Shown here piece by piece: positions 1 through 8,628 of a stretch of 35,671 bases of DNA; position 1 is the first letter of the stretch, and each line of letters begins with the position of its first letter. The DNA comes from Pseudomonadota bacterium (lineage in GTDB: Bacteria > Pseudomonadota > Gammaproteobacteria > Steroidobacterales > SZUA-146), in contig JBCCHD010000035.1 in NCBI GenBank assembly GCA_039028935.1, forward strand, positions 1 through 35,671, written 5' to 3'. The notes beneath the pieces are model-generated. The model did not search any database. It was not told the origin of the DNA and saw only the letters and a program-made list of their open reading frames with translations. Position numbers and translations under genes: made by a program.

Positions 1-199
1 CATCGATGTCCGGCTCGCCCTCACCGTCTGTGCCGTCTTGTGACAGTTCCTCCGAAGGCGTCGCGACGGCGCGCGCGCGCTCATCGGCTTCGATGTCACT
101 CAATGGGGGCGGTGCGTCGTCTTTGCTTGGCGCTTGGGCCAACACGCTTAACGAAACAAGCGCAACCATAACGGGCACACTTCGAAGCAGTTTAGTCAT
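1..199 (-). CDS. Exported hypothetical protein, C-terminus cut by window edge
   Basis: The frame is open from an ATG at 199 to the left edge without a stop, giving 66 visible residues. The N-terminus is a Sec-type signal peptide: basic MTKLLR, a hydrophobic stretch, then a likely cleavage after LAQA (about residue 23). What follows is acidic and low in complexity. An SD-like GGAG lies about 7 nt before the ATG, inside the end of the upstream SUMF gene, whose TGA ends only 3 nt before this ATG, so the two are probably co-transcribed and translationally coupled. I do not recognise the family, and its function cannot be judged from the visible part. Its position suggests it is a periplasmic member of the kinase/PEGA cluster. 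Confidence 0.7.
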   Translation of the reverse strand, partial: MTKLLRSVPVMVALVSLSVLAQAPSKDDAPPPLSDIEADERARAVATPSEELSQDGTDGEGEPDID

Positions 200-202
200 G
201 AG

Positions 203-2254
203 TCACTCCAAATAACGGGCGATACGAAATCCGATATCGTCACGCCCCTGTGTAGACGAATCACGATAGGTAAATCGCAGCTCGCCGATTTTCGAATGTT
301 GCCAACTCGAACCGCGCACAACGTGCGCATCGCCTGTGGCCTGGTCACCGACCTGATAGGCATCGTTCGTCCATTCCGACACGTTACCGGCCATATCGTA
401 CAACCCGGCGTCATCCGCCGCGAAACTGCCGACCGGTGCCGATGCGGCGTGGCCGTCATCGAAGTCGTCGATGACTTTGTTCACCAGTCCGATGGCGGAA
501 CGGCCGGCGAAATTTCCCGACGCCGGTGGCGGAGGCAACGCATCACCCCACGGGAGTAAGGACGGTTTGCGCCCGCCTGCAAATCGGGCCGCCCACGCCC
601 ACTCGGCCTCGGAGAGCAAACGGTAGCCGGTTGTTGCGGGTACCACAGGCTGCATGGTGCCACCGACGTCGCGGTAAGCGAGCGGCAGGCCTTCTTGTTC
701 GCTTAACCAGTTGCAGTAGCGGGTCGCGGCGTCCCAAGTGACGTTAACAACCGGCGCATCATCCGCATCCAAGGATACTTTAAACGCAGTGCCACTGGTG
801 TGGGTGGTGTCGAACGCTTTGAAGCGCGCGTTGGTCACTTCGTGAACACCGACATAATACAGGCGCGTGAGACTCACATCCCGCAACGTTTCATTCGCGC
901 GCCGACCTCGCACGCGCCGAGATGCCCCCATCTGGAACGGACGCGGTCGCTGCAACAACATCGTCTGACCGTCACTGGTAACAATCGTGCGCTTGCGAGC
1001 AAGTTCGGCCTCGCGCGCCTGATCAACTGTCAGAAGTTTAACGGTGAGCGTCTGCGATTCCTGTGGACTGGGCAACACATCAAGAGTCGCCGGCGCGTAA
1101 CCGGGTGCGCGCACGGTGAGCTGCTGATCGCGAACCGGTAGAGTTAACACCTCCCCCGACTTACCCAGACGTCGGTCGTCCTGCCAAATTTCAACGCTCG
1201 GTGGCGAACCCACCACCACGATATCACCGAGCAGCTGCTCGAGCGTCCAATTGATTTGTATGTCTTCATCACTTTTTGATGTGATGCGACGGCTCGCCTT
1301 CGCATACCCGACTTTGCTCGCGGCGACGGTGTAGGTTTTGCCAGGCGGTAGTTTGAATGTTTGTGGGGACATCCCACGGTAGCGGCCATCTACGGTGATG
1401 GCCGCGGCCGGCGTAGTCGATACAATGATCGTGCCGTCTGCCTTGGCGAGCACCACGGGGGGCAACTCAATCGCCTCGCCCGCGGTCACATTCAACGTTT
1501 TAAACCAGCTTTTGTATCCCCTGGCCTGTACGGTGAGTGGATGTTCACCGGCCAGAATTTCAAATACGCCGGGCGTTTCACCCAGCACCGTGTCACCGAT
1601 CAACACCTGCGCACCGACCGGCGTGGAGGTGATCGCGACGTCCGCCCAATTGGGTCGCAACGCCACGTCAATCGACTGCGAGGTGCCAAGGCCCTCAATC
1701 GTGATCTCGCCCGAGTAGTCCAAATAGCGCGGCGCCCGCACCGTGAAGGCATACTCGCCTGGCCTGAGTTCGATCGGCTCGCTCGGCAACGCCCTAGGGG
1801 CGTCGCGACCAAAGACAATATCGGCCGCGTCCACGCCCTGGGGCAGATTAACCGTCAGATAACCAGGTAGTTTTTCCAGTTCAAACGTATAACGCTGACT
1901 CGCCTCACGGCCAATCTCGATATCAACGTCCAGCGGATAGTATCCGTCTTTGCGCGCGTTGATCGCGAGCTTACCGCGCGGCATCAGGTAGTGGTCCTGA
2001 TAGCGAATGCGTGGCCAATTACCGCTCAATGTCGTGACATCGGGCACTGGCGAGATCTGCACCCAGACCGCTCGAGCGGTGAACACAAAATACAGCGCGA
2101 GTGCGGCAACGAGAAACAGAACAAACAACGCCACGCGCAACGGCGTGACGCGACGCGGTTTCGATGGTGGCGTGCCGCCCGGTGTATAGGCAATAACATC
2201 GATCGCATCCGACGCCGGCGTTGTGCCCGGCTCAATCGATGCCGGCTCGGCCAT
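203..2254 (-). CDS. Membrane-anchored four-PEGA protein with C-terminal SUMF/FGE-like domain
   Basis: This is a 683-aa protein. A cytoplasmic N-tail is followed by one membrane segment at about 41-61, then four tandem PEGA-like modules (about 131-200, 204-269, 273-340 and 343-408), and a formylglycine-generating-enzyme-like fold at about 425-681. Recognisable SUMF landmarks are the EVTNARF, VVNVTWDAATRYCNWLS, GYRLLSEAEWAWAAR, GLYDMAGNVSEW and VVRGSSW segments and the final GFRIAR. The cysteines that bind copper in active FGE are absent from the C-terminal part, so the domain is probably a binding or structural module, as in many bacterial SUMF proteins linked to kinases. The ATG immediately follows the TAA of the upstream kinase gene with no spacer. 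PEGA modules are commonly extracytoplasmic and cell-surface associated. I infer that the bulk of the protein is periplasmic and that it works with the kinase. Confidence 0.85.
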   Translation of the reverse strand: MAEPASIEPGTTPASDAIDVIAYTPGGTPPSKPRRVTPLRVALFVLFLVAALALYFVFTARAVWVQISPVPDVTTLSGNWPRIRYQDHYLMPRGKLAINARKDGYYPLDVDIEIGREASQRYTFELEKLPGYLTVNLPQGVDAADIVFGRDAPRALPSEPIELRPGEYAFTVRAPRYLDYSGEITIEGLGTSQSIDVALRPNWADVAITSTPVGAQVLIGDTVLGETPGVFEILAGEHPLTVQARGYKSWFKTLNVTAGEAIELPPVVLAKADGTIIVSTTPAAAITVDGRYRGMSPQTFKLPPGKTYTVAASKVGYAKASRRITSKSDEDIQINWTLEQLLGDIVVVGSPPSVEIWQDDRRLGKSGEVLTLPVRDQQLTVRAPGYAPATLDVLPSPQESQTLTVKLLTVDQAREAELARKRTIVTSDGQTMLLQRPRPFQMGASRRVRGRRANETLRDVSLTRLYYVGVHEVTNARFKAFDTTHTSGTAFKVSLDADDAPVVNVTWDAATRYCNWLSEQEGLPLAYRDVGGTMQPVVPATTGYRLLSEAEWAWAARFAGGRKPSLLPWGDALPPPPASGNFAGRSAIGLVNKVIDDFDDGHAASAPVGSFAADDAGLYDMAGNVSEWTNDAYQVGDQATGDAHVVRGSSWQHSKIGELRFTYRDSSTQGRDDIGFRIARYLE

Positions 2255-4573
2255 TTAGATGCGCTCCCGGCAAATCACTTCGATTGGCGCTAATGACTCG
2301 CCAGGTGCGAGATCAAAATTGATGCGCACATCGCGGTACCCCACCCGAGTGCCGACCACCGTGTACTGACCTGGACGGAGATCAAGTGTTTCGGAAGTGA
2401 GCGTGCCCAATCGACCGATCCGGTAAACGAGGACATCGGTTTTACCATCGGATCGCAATTCTACCCGCACGGGAATCTTGGCCGCTTCCATGTATTGACG
2501 CAACGTCGCAACCCGCCCGGACACGCTCGGGTCGCTCATATACGGATCGACACGCTCGAGCAAAGCCTGCGCATCGCGATACACACTGTCGCTGGCAAGG
2601 CGGGACGGTTGAGCAAGCAACATCGTGAGCGTTTCGTCGACCTCGGCATGTTCGCGCACGCGTCGCATCGCCGCAGCGGTATCGCTCGACGGGGCTTGAT
2701 CAAGAATCGCTTGATATTCACGTTCGGCCCCGCGCAAGTCGCCTTGGCGCTCAAGCTCCGCTGCCCTCGAGCGCAAGCGATTGACGTCTTTCAGTCGAAT
2801 GGCTGTGTCGAGCTGGGTCATCGCTGCAGCCACTTCTTGCGATTGGGGCTGAAGTCGTTGCGCTTTCTCAAAGGCATCTTGTGATGCTGCAAAATCGCCG
2901 CGGTCGAGCGCGGCGAAACCGGCCGACATGTGACGGGAGTAGGCGCTACGCGCTTGAGCGCGCGCCATCCGTTCGATACCGGCGCGTGCCGGCGCCCATT
3001 GACCGTCCAAACTCACCGCACGCTCAAACGCGTTTTTCGCGCCATTCACATTGCCGGTTTGCTCCAGGGCCTCACCTTCGGCCACCAATGCGAGGACCTC
3101 ATCGAGATTGGCGGCTCGGGTCAGTCCCTCGGTCGCCGCCGTGGATTCCGGTTCGATGTCGAGCGCTAATTGGTACAAGCGCGTTGCTTCAGTGCTGTCC
3201 GCCGCCGCGAGCTGGGCGCCCGCTGACTCGAGCGTTGTGGCTAAGATAGTACCGGCACGGGCCGCCAGCTCGTCCGCAATGGCCTTGCCCTCTTCGTAGC
3301 GTGTCAGCGCCAGTTCAAATTCGTCGCGGCGAAAGGCCTGATCGCCCTGCACAGCCAACACCTTAATTTGTTCGAAGTCGTCGCTTGCCCACACCGTCGC
3401 GCGCTCGTCTTCAAGAAAAAACTGCTGCTCGAGCAATGCTTCGAGCACTTCTTCGGCTTCTTTACGCAGTTTGGCCTGTTGCGCCAGTTTCCAAGGCTCC
3501 ACGCCGGCCGCGTCGGCGCTCTGACCGCCAGACGACGCGGATCGCGGCGAATCCGATGTCGTGGCGCGTTCTGAATCAGTCGCAATGGCCGGTACCGTCA
3601 CTTCCCGCTCAGACGCCAGTTTCGGCAGAAAATAAAACAATGCCGCTGCGCCGATCAATCCATACACCGCAAGCAGACCCAGGGCCTTACGACTGCGGGT
3701 CTCGACAGGCGGAGGCGTCACCGCCGCGTTATCGCCGGTAACGACCTGGATGTTGTCAAAATCATCGCCATCGCGGTCGGTGATGCGCTGTGCGTCGACC
3801 TCAAACTGATCGGGCGGCAAGGTCACGTTGCTTTGTTCCGATAACGCCTGCCGTAGACGCTCTGCCACGGCGGACATCCCCGAGGGACGTTGCGCCGCAT
3901 CGTGTCTGAGAAGTTCATCGATAAGTAGGGCCAACGAGCCCCCGGCTTTGCGCGCTTCGACCGCTTCGCCAGGCCATGTGCCTTCCGCCAATCGGTGTAG
4001 CGCCACACCAAACGAATACAGATCATCCGCTGGATCCGGCGGTTCGCCACCGCGTTGCTGTGGACTCATGCTGCGAGGCGAACCACCACTTCGCAATCCA
4101 TCCTCACCGCGCTCTGAAGCCACCCCAAAATCAATGAGTCGTGCGTGGCCTTGACCGTCCAACAGGACATTACTGAGTTTGACGTCGCGATGAACGACGC
4201 CCTGCGCATGCACGTGCGCAAGCGCCTCGGCCAGTTCAATCATCACCGGTAAAAAGTAGGTCGCTGGCCGGCCAATGAGATCGCCAGCCCGACCGCCCGT
4301 GAGATATTCAACGGTCAGCAGTGTTTGTGCGGCATCGTCGTGAAAATCAAACACCCTCACAACGCCCGGATGGGCACATCGCGCGCACATCGTGTGTTCG
4401 TTTTGCAGCAAGCGGTTGGCCGTGTGGTCAGATCCACGCGCAATTTTGATTGCCACGCGCGAACGTAACGACGCATCCTGAGCCAGCCATACCTGACTGT
4501 GTTCGCTGTTGTGGAGCAGTTCGACCAGGGTATAGCGGTCGACCAGCTTACGGCCTTTAACCAATGGTTCCAT
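2255..4573 (-). CDS. Transmembrane Ser/Thr protein kinase with periplasmic TPR and PEGA regions
   Basis: This is a 772-aa Hanks-type kinase. The N-terminal domain (about 12-245) has VAIK with Lys43, a likely helix-C Glu59, the catalytic loop HRDVKLSN (Asp130, Asn135) and DFG (Asp148), so it should be active. The glycine loop is poor (LLHNSEHSQVW instead of GxGxxG) and the APE motif is replaced by SPQ. One membrane segment lies at about 297-316. The outer part is rich in TPR-like and coiled helices (about 360-660) and ends in a PEGA-like beta module (about 690-765, with LRPGQYTVVGTRVGYRD). The gene is preceded by a weak ribosome binding site, lies 55 nt after a lipoprotein gene, and its stop directly abuts the PEGA/SUMF gene. 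It is likely a sensor kinase that reads an envelope signal. Substrates are not evident. Confidence 0.9.
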   Translation of the reverse strand: MEPLVKGRKLVDRYTLVELLHNSEHSQVWLAQDASLRSRVAIKIARGSDHTANRLLQNEHTMCARCAHPGVVRVFDFHDDAAQTLLTVEYLTGGRAGDLIGRPATYFLPVMIELAEALAHVHAQGVVHRDVKLSNVLLDGQGHARLIDFGVASERGEDGLRSGGSPRSMSPQQRGGEPPDPADDLYSFGVALHRLAEGTWPGEAVEARKAGGSLALLIDELLRHDAAQRPSGMSAVAERLRQALSEQSNVTLPPDQFEVDAQRITDRDGDDFDNIQVVTGDNAAVTPPPVETRSRKALGLLAVYGLIGAAALFYFLPKLASEREVTVPAIATDSERATTSDSPRSASSGGQSADAAGVEPWKLAQQAKLRKEAEEVLEALLEQQFFLEDERATVWASDDFEQIKVLAVQGDQAFRRDEFELALTRYEEGKAIADELAARAGTILATTLESAGAQLAAADSTEATRLYQLALDIEPESTAATEGLTRAANLDEVLALVAEGEALEQTGNVNGAKNAFERAVSLDGQWAPARAGIERMARAQARSAYSRHMSAGFAALDRGDFAASQDAFEKAQRLQPQSQEVAAAMTQLDTAIRLKDVNRLRSRAAELERQGDLRGAEREYQAILDQAPSSDTAAAMRRVREHAEVDETLTMLLAQPSRLASDSVYRDAQALLERVDPYMSDPSVSGRVATLRQYMEAAKIPVRVELRSDGKTDVLVYRIGRLGTLTSETLDLRPGQYTVVGTRVGYRDVRINFDLAPGESLAPIEVICRERI

Positions 4574-4628
4574 CGATACGCATCTTTTTGTTGTTTGCGA
4601 TTGCGGTATTCACGTGTACGTGTGCGGC

Positions 4629-5879
4629 TTACTCACTGACCGGGTCGTTGATGGACTTGGGTGGCAAAAAATTCATCTCGTCGTCGCCGACCTCGATGCC
4701 GGTTTCAGACGTATAGATCTCTCGCAACAGTTGGCGCCACTTGATGTACTGCTGATCCGCCGTGCCGCTCAATTCCACTGTGCGCCCCTGCACTTCAACC
4801 AGCAACGGTTTAACTTCAGCCGAAAATGAATCACCCAGCTCAGCCAGCGCGGCCGCGTTCAATTTGGATTGTTTACGCAGATCCCAGCCGCCCTTAATCA
4901 GGTTGATGCCGCCATAGAGTGCCGCGTTACTGCCATAGTAGGCTTCGCGCGTGCGCGCTTTATTGCGCTCTGCCGCGCCGGCGATCGCGATCAAAACACC
5001 GGCAGCGGTTGTCAAATTGGAGGTGCGGCGCAGCTCGCGAAGGACCACCGTTTCCTCATAACTGAAGCGCCGCCAGTCTTCGTATGGCGAACTCATTTCA
5101 TCGTGAAAGCTTTCGTAATGCTCATCGAGTAGGTCAATGAAGGCGTATTCCCGATCGCGAATTTTCTCAATGCGCCCCAACATTGGATCATCGCTCGAAG
5201 GCAAGCGCTTAATATTCACTCGGCTGTCCTCAACCTCGTAATACTCATTGTACGCATAGGGTGAAATCGCTGCCGCAAATCGAAGCTTCGACACTGTGCG
5301 AATGCGCTCGAGTTCGTCGCCCGATAGCGTGCGACGGGCTGCCAGTAGGTCATTCGCTATATTGTTGTATAAATCGAGAAACGGTTCAGCATCGCCCGTC
5401 ACGTCCTCATTGTAGGAGAGCTGTCCGGCGCGATCGGTGTAAGTCTTGTCGAGCCAGCGGCGACCCGTGGCGTCCTCAGCCACCACATCCACCTTCAATA
5501 CCTCGACATCGGACTGAATCAATTTGCCCGAAATAATCAAATCGACCGCGTCGGTGTCACGGGGGATAAGTCGAACGGCTCCCCAGTTTTCTGTATCTTC
5601 CAACACCTTGCGCAATTGATACGGGACGAACGCTGCCTCCGCTCGACGCACATCCCGATTGATGAAGCGCTTACTCGCTTCCTTAGGGTCCTCGGGCACA
5701 TTGGGATCAAACAATGTGATACCGATATCCATCAACTGCTCTTCAGACAACGTCTCCGCGGCCTTAATCGCCGGCTTGGCGGTCACATCAACGACGGTAG
5801 TCGAGACACAACCAGCTCCACATCCGATCATGGTCAACAGGATGGCGAATCGCCCGATTGCATGTGTACTTGCGGTCAT
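4629..5879 (-). CDS. Conserved-looking lipoprotein of unknown function (416 aa)
   Basis: The frame extends upstream to 5945. I place the start at the ATG at 5879 because GGGGAG lies 5 nt before it and the protein then begins with a proper lipoprotein signal peptide (MTASTHAIGRFAILL, with a lipobox Cys at 20 or 24). The mature protein is charged and mixed alpha/beta. It carries a short hydrophobic stretch near the middle (TTAAGVLIAIAGAAE) that could be a second membrane-interacting helix, and then a Gly/Tyr-rich segment. I recognise no family. It sits between another lipoprotein gene and the kinase on the same strand and is probably part of the same transcription unit. A role in signal input or anchoring for the kinase complex is inference only. 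Confidence 0.75.
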   Translation of the reverse strand: MTASTHAIGRFAILLTMIGCGAGCVSTTVVDVTAKPAIKAAETLSEEQLMDIGITLFDPNVPEDPKEASKRFINRDVRRAEAAFVPYQLRKVLEDTENWGAVRLIPRDTDAVDLIISGKLIQSDVEVLKVDVVAEDATGRRWLDKTYTDRAGQLSYNEDVTGDAEPFLDLYNNIANDLLAARRTLSGDELERIRTVSKLRFAAAISPYAYNEYYEVEDSRVNIKRLPSSDDPMLGRIEKIRDREYAFIDLLDEHYESFHDEMSSPYEDWRRFSYEETVVLRELRRTSNLTTAAGVLIAIAGAAERNKARTREAYYGSNAALYGGINLIKGGWDLRKQSKLNAAALAELGDSFSAEVKPLLVEVQGRTVELSGTADQQYIKWRQLLREIYTSETGIEVGDDEMNFLPPKSINDPVSE

Positions 5880-6053
5880 ATGTGCTCCCCGGCAGGGTGT
5901 TCCTACGAGTCGAACCAGTAGCGTCATCGTACGCTGATTGATCAACGACCCTCAATTTTTCCATCCTGGCCTGTTAACACCACGCGGGCCCTGCGCGGTG
6001 ACGACGGCGCCCGTCCAATCGTCGGTCGAACGCCACGATAAAAACGGAACGCG

Positions 6054-7625
6054 CTAGTTACCGGTCGCCTCTCGGTACGAGCGATACTCTTCCCATAAAC
6101 GTGCCCGCAGTTCGGGATTGGATTCGGCCATCGCCGCCTCGCGGAGCTGGCGAGCCACCACATCATCGCCCTGTGGATCGGGCAGATCGTCCGGCACTTG
6201 CGGTGCGTTACCCCGTTGATTGGAACCTACCGACTGGCCACTTTGCGAATCGGGATCGGTCGTGCCCGCTTCCGTGCGCACCGTGGTGTTACCCATGATC
6301 TCCCGACTCCCGCCACCGGGATCGCCCTGCCCCTCAACACCGCCTTCGATCGTCGATACTTGGCCATCGCCCTGGCGGCCGGAGCGCCGGCTGTTCGAAA
6401 TCGTGTTATCAAAATCGCCGAGCGTACGATTGAGCTCGCCCTCTAGATCCGCGACCGAACGACGCGGTGCGCCAGCCGACGCGGCTTCCCCCGACGACGA
6501 GCGGCGGCTGCCCGTGCGACCGCGGCGGGCCATGGCCTCGCGAGCGTCATCGTATTCAGGCGAACTGAAATCGGGTAGGCCACCTAAATCGATCACAGTT
6601 GCCAACAGTTCAACCGATTTTTCAAGAAACTCAACCATGGTCTCCATATCTTGGAAAACCACCTGCGAGCCGGGGGTTGGCTCGGACAATTCTTCGGGGA
6701 GATAGCCCAGCTCGACCGCCGCTTTGATGAGCTTGTTGCGCGCTTCCATCAAATCTTGCGCCGCTTTTGTCAGCGCCTCCCGCGCCGTTTGCTCGGCGGG
6801 CGTTTCGATTTTGATTTTTGGCGCTTCGCCATTGTTGATGTCGGCGCTGGCCGCTTCCAAACGTTCCGCGCTGTCCGCTAAGTCTTCGGCGCTTTGCGCT
6901 TCCCGCTCACGTTGCTCGGCACTTTCACGTCGTTCACTGCGACTTTGCTGTTCGCTCGCCGCTGCGTCCTGGGCCGCTTGAGATTCCGCCTCAAGCGCCG
7001 CCTGTGCTTCCATCACCGACTGCGCGGCGGCGGCAACCGCCGCGGCCGCGGCGGCCGCGGCGGATGAGCCGCCGGACGGCTCAGCGAAGGGATCATAATT
7101 TGGATCGCTTTCACTCGATGAGGCGGCGCCTTCATCGGCAACCTCCGCATCCTCACCCTCGCCTTCCTGCTCCTGATGCTCGCGAGACCGTTCCGCCATC
7201 TTTTCGCGTGCTTTGGCCAGCGCTTCGGATGCACGGGTAACCGCCTCGGCGGCCCGGGCAACGGATTCGCCGATTTCGGCCAGCTCACGGTCTTGATTAG
7301 TCTGATCGGCGGCCGATTGTTCGGTGCCTTCGCCCTCAGAATCATCCTCCGAAGAGGCGTCGCTATCGCTGTCATTCTGCGCGGTGGTCTCGGAGGGCTG
7401 CGAGGACTGTGACGGCGACGGCTTCGAGGAGGGCGCTGACGGTGCCGACTGCGGCGGCAGCGTGGGCGGCACCGGTGTCTGACTAGCGGTTGGAGGGCTC
7501 GGCGACCCCGTACTCGGCGAGGTCGATTCCGACGGACGCGATGACGAGGACTTGCATCCCGCAGCAGCAACAACAAAAGCGGCGATGACAGCGACAACAG
7601 CGCTGCGCTTGATTATCCGGTGCAT
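6054..7625 (-). CDS. Acidic Ala/Ser/Glu-rich coiled-coil lipoprotein (523 aa)
   Basis: The start is the ATG at 7625, with AGGAG 7 nt upstream. An upstream in-frame ATG at 7655 would spoil the signal peptide. Residues 1-24 form a lipoprotein signal (AAFVVAAAGC). A Ser/Pro/Gln-rich tether of about 80 residues follows, then long charged heptad-like helices (RAAEAVTRASEALAKAREKM and similar). These are interrupted by a poly-Ala run near residue 200 and an Asp/Gly/Arg-rich C-terminal tail. The composition resembles a long periplasmic spacer or scaffold rather than an enzyme. It is the first gene of the minus-strand kinase cluster. Low-complexity codon usage produces Arg/Pro-rich shadow frames that are not genes. 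Function unknown. Confidence 0.75.
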   Translation of the reverse strand: MHRIIKRSAVVAVIAAFVVAAAGCKSSSSRPSESTSPSTGSPSPPTASQTPVPPTLPPQSAPSAPSSKPSPSQSSQPSETTAQNDSDSDASSEDDSEGEGTEQSAADQTNQDRELAEIGESVARAAEAVTRASEALAKAREKMAERSREHQEQEGEGEDAEVADEGAASSSESDPNYDPFAEPSGGSSAAAAAAAAVAAAAQSVMEAQAALEAESQAAQDAAASEQQSRSERRESAEQREREAQSAEDLADSAERLEAASADINNGEAPKIKIETPAEQTAREALTKAAQDLMEARNKLIKAAVELGYLPEELSEPTPGSQVVFQDMETMVEFLEKSVELLATVIDLGGLPDFSSPEYDDAREAMARRGRTGSRRSSSGEAASAGAPRRSVADLEGELNRTLGDFDNTISNSRRSGRQGDGQVSTIEGGVEGQGDPGGGSREIMGNTTVRTEAGTTDPDSQSGQSVGSNQRGNAPQVPDDLPDPQGDDVVARQLREAAMAESNPELRARLWEEYRSYREATGN

Positions 7626-7944
7626 GGAGAACTCCTGCGAAATGTCCTGTAACAATAGACGATGTAAATCGGTTTTGGTTTCCTGATTACGTTAACTTTT
7701 TTGTCAACTCTTTCTAAATTTCCATGATCATACGCTCGAAGCGTAGCGCAAAGCGCGTACACTCGGTACATCGATGGCGACATGCAGTGGGCCGAATAAT
7801 ATGCGAAGCTCTTCGTAACGATGTGATCTTCGCCGACTGTCGATCGCCCTCCGCGACGCATGGACGAACGATGCGTCTTGGTTTAGCCTTTTGAATGCGG
7901 GTGATTGTCACCGCGTTCACCAGCGACTTGGAGAAACAAACGCC
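7626..7944. promoter_or_regulatory. Divergent intergenic region between two lipoprotein units
   Basis: These 319 bases should hold promoters for both directions. Two inverted repeats stand out. One is GTTAAC-TTTTTT-GTCAAC at 7691-7708; its minus-strand copy contains a TTGACA that could be a -35 box, but I see no convincing -10 at the right distance. The other is GACGCAT, a 9-nt spacer, then ATGCGTC at 7855-7877, about 70 nt before the plus-strand lipoprotein start. Either could be an operator. No RNA gene or credible ORF is visible here. Confidence 0.4.
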
Positions 7945-8628
7945 ATGCGCAGCAACTGGGTTCGATTAACATCACTTCTTTGTCTTACCGGCATTCTGGC
8001 TGCCTGCGGCAATTCGCCTCCGCAGCGCATGGATGTGAACAGCGACATTCCGACACCGGTCATCAGTAAGATTCCCGTCTCTGCGGGGGTCGTCTTTAAC
8101 GAACAGCTCACCAGCTTTACGACCACCGAGCGGCAACAGAACGGCAAGAAATGGCAGATTGGTCTGGGTAATACCAACCGCAAAATATTGAGCAATATTT
8201 TTGACAGTCTGTTCGAAGAGGTGGTCGAGTTTCCCAATGCCAAAGCGGCCGCCGAATCGACGGACATCGCCTTCACACTCGTGCCGCGCATCGACGACTA
8301 CTCTATGCTCAGTGCCGGTGATGCGGGCGGCAAGTTCTACGCGGTCTCGATGCGCCACTTCATTGACATCTACGCCACAGCCGGCAAACGCGTGGGCACG
8401 ATGGAGGTCAACAGCTACGGGCGTCAGCGTAAGGCCGGCGTCATGTCCGGTGGCGTCGCCGAAATCGACGCGGCGACCGACGACGCCTTTCGTGATTTAG
8501 CCGTCACGTTAGTGGTTGAGCTGCCGAACCAACTTAATCAGGCCGGCCTGACCGGCGCACCGGAGGACGACATCCTCGACGACATGGATGACTCAGACAC
8601 CGACGCTGATATGGGAAGTGCTGAATGA
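7945..8628 (+). CDS. Small lipoprotein of unknown function (227 aa)
   Basis: I chose the ATG at 7945 over the in-frame ATG at 7891 because it gives a clean lipoprotein signal peptide (MRSNWVRLTSLLCLTGILAAC, lipobox Cys about 21). A GGAG lies 12 nt upstream, which is rather distant. The mature part is about 205 residues with alternating strands and a helix (NRKILSNIFDSLFEEVVEF), and it ends in a very acidic Asp-rich tail. The pattern recalls small outer-membrane lipoproteins such as the YajG or LptE type, but I cannot assign a family. Its TGA overlaps the next ATG (ATGA), so it forms a two-gene unit with the following lipoprotein. Confidence 0.75.
   Translation: MRSNWVRLTSLLCLTGILAACGNSPPQRMDVNSDIPTPVISKIPVSAGVVFNEQLTSFTTTERQQNGKKWQIGLGNTNRKILSNIFDSLFEEVVEFPNAKAAAESTDIAFTLVPRIDDYSMLSAGDAGGKFYAVSMRHFIDIYATAGKRVGTMEVNSYGRQRKAGVMSGGVAEIDAATDDAFRDLAVTLVVELPNQLNQAGLTGAPEDDILDDMDDSDTDADMGSAE

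Noticed and set aside
5978-6000. Hairpin-like sequence between the two lipoprotein genes of the kinase cluster
   Set aside because: The arms contain a mismatch and almost no loop, and no T-run follows in either direction, so I did not call it a terminator.
7020-7070. GCGGC-rich repeat as a possible regulatory repeat or CRISPR-like element
   Set aside because: It is simply the codons of a poly-Ala run in the lipoprotein gene, without spacers or regular repeat units.
7013-7597. 194-aa Arg/Pro-rich minus-strand frame
   Set aside because: It is an out-of-frame reading of the GC-rich, low-complexity lipoprotein gene. Extreme Arg/Pro content is typical of such shadows.
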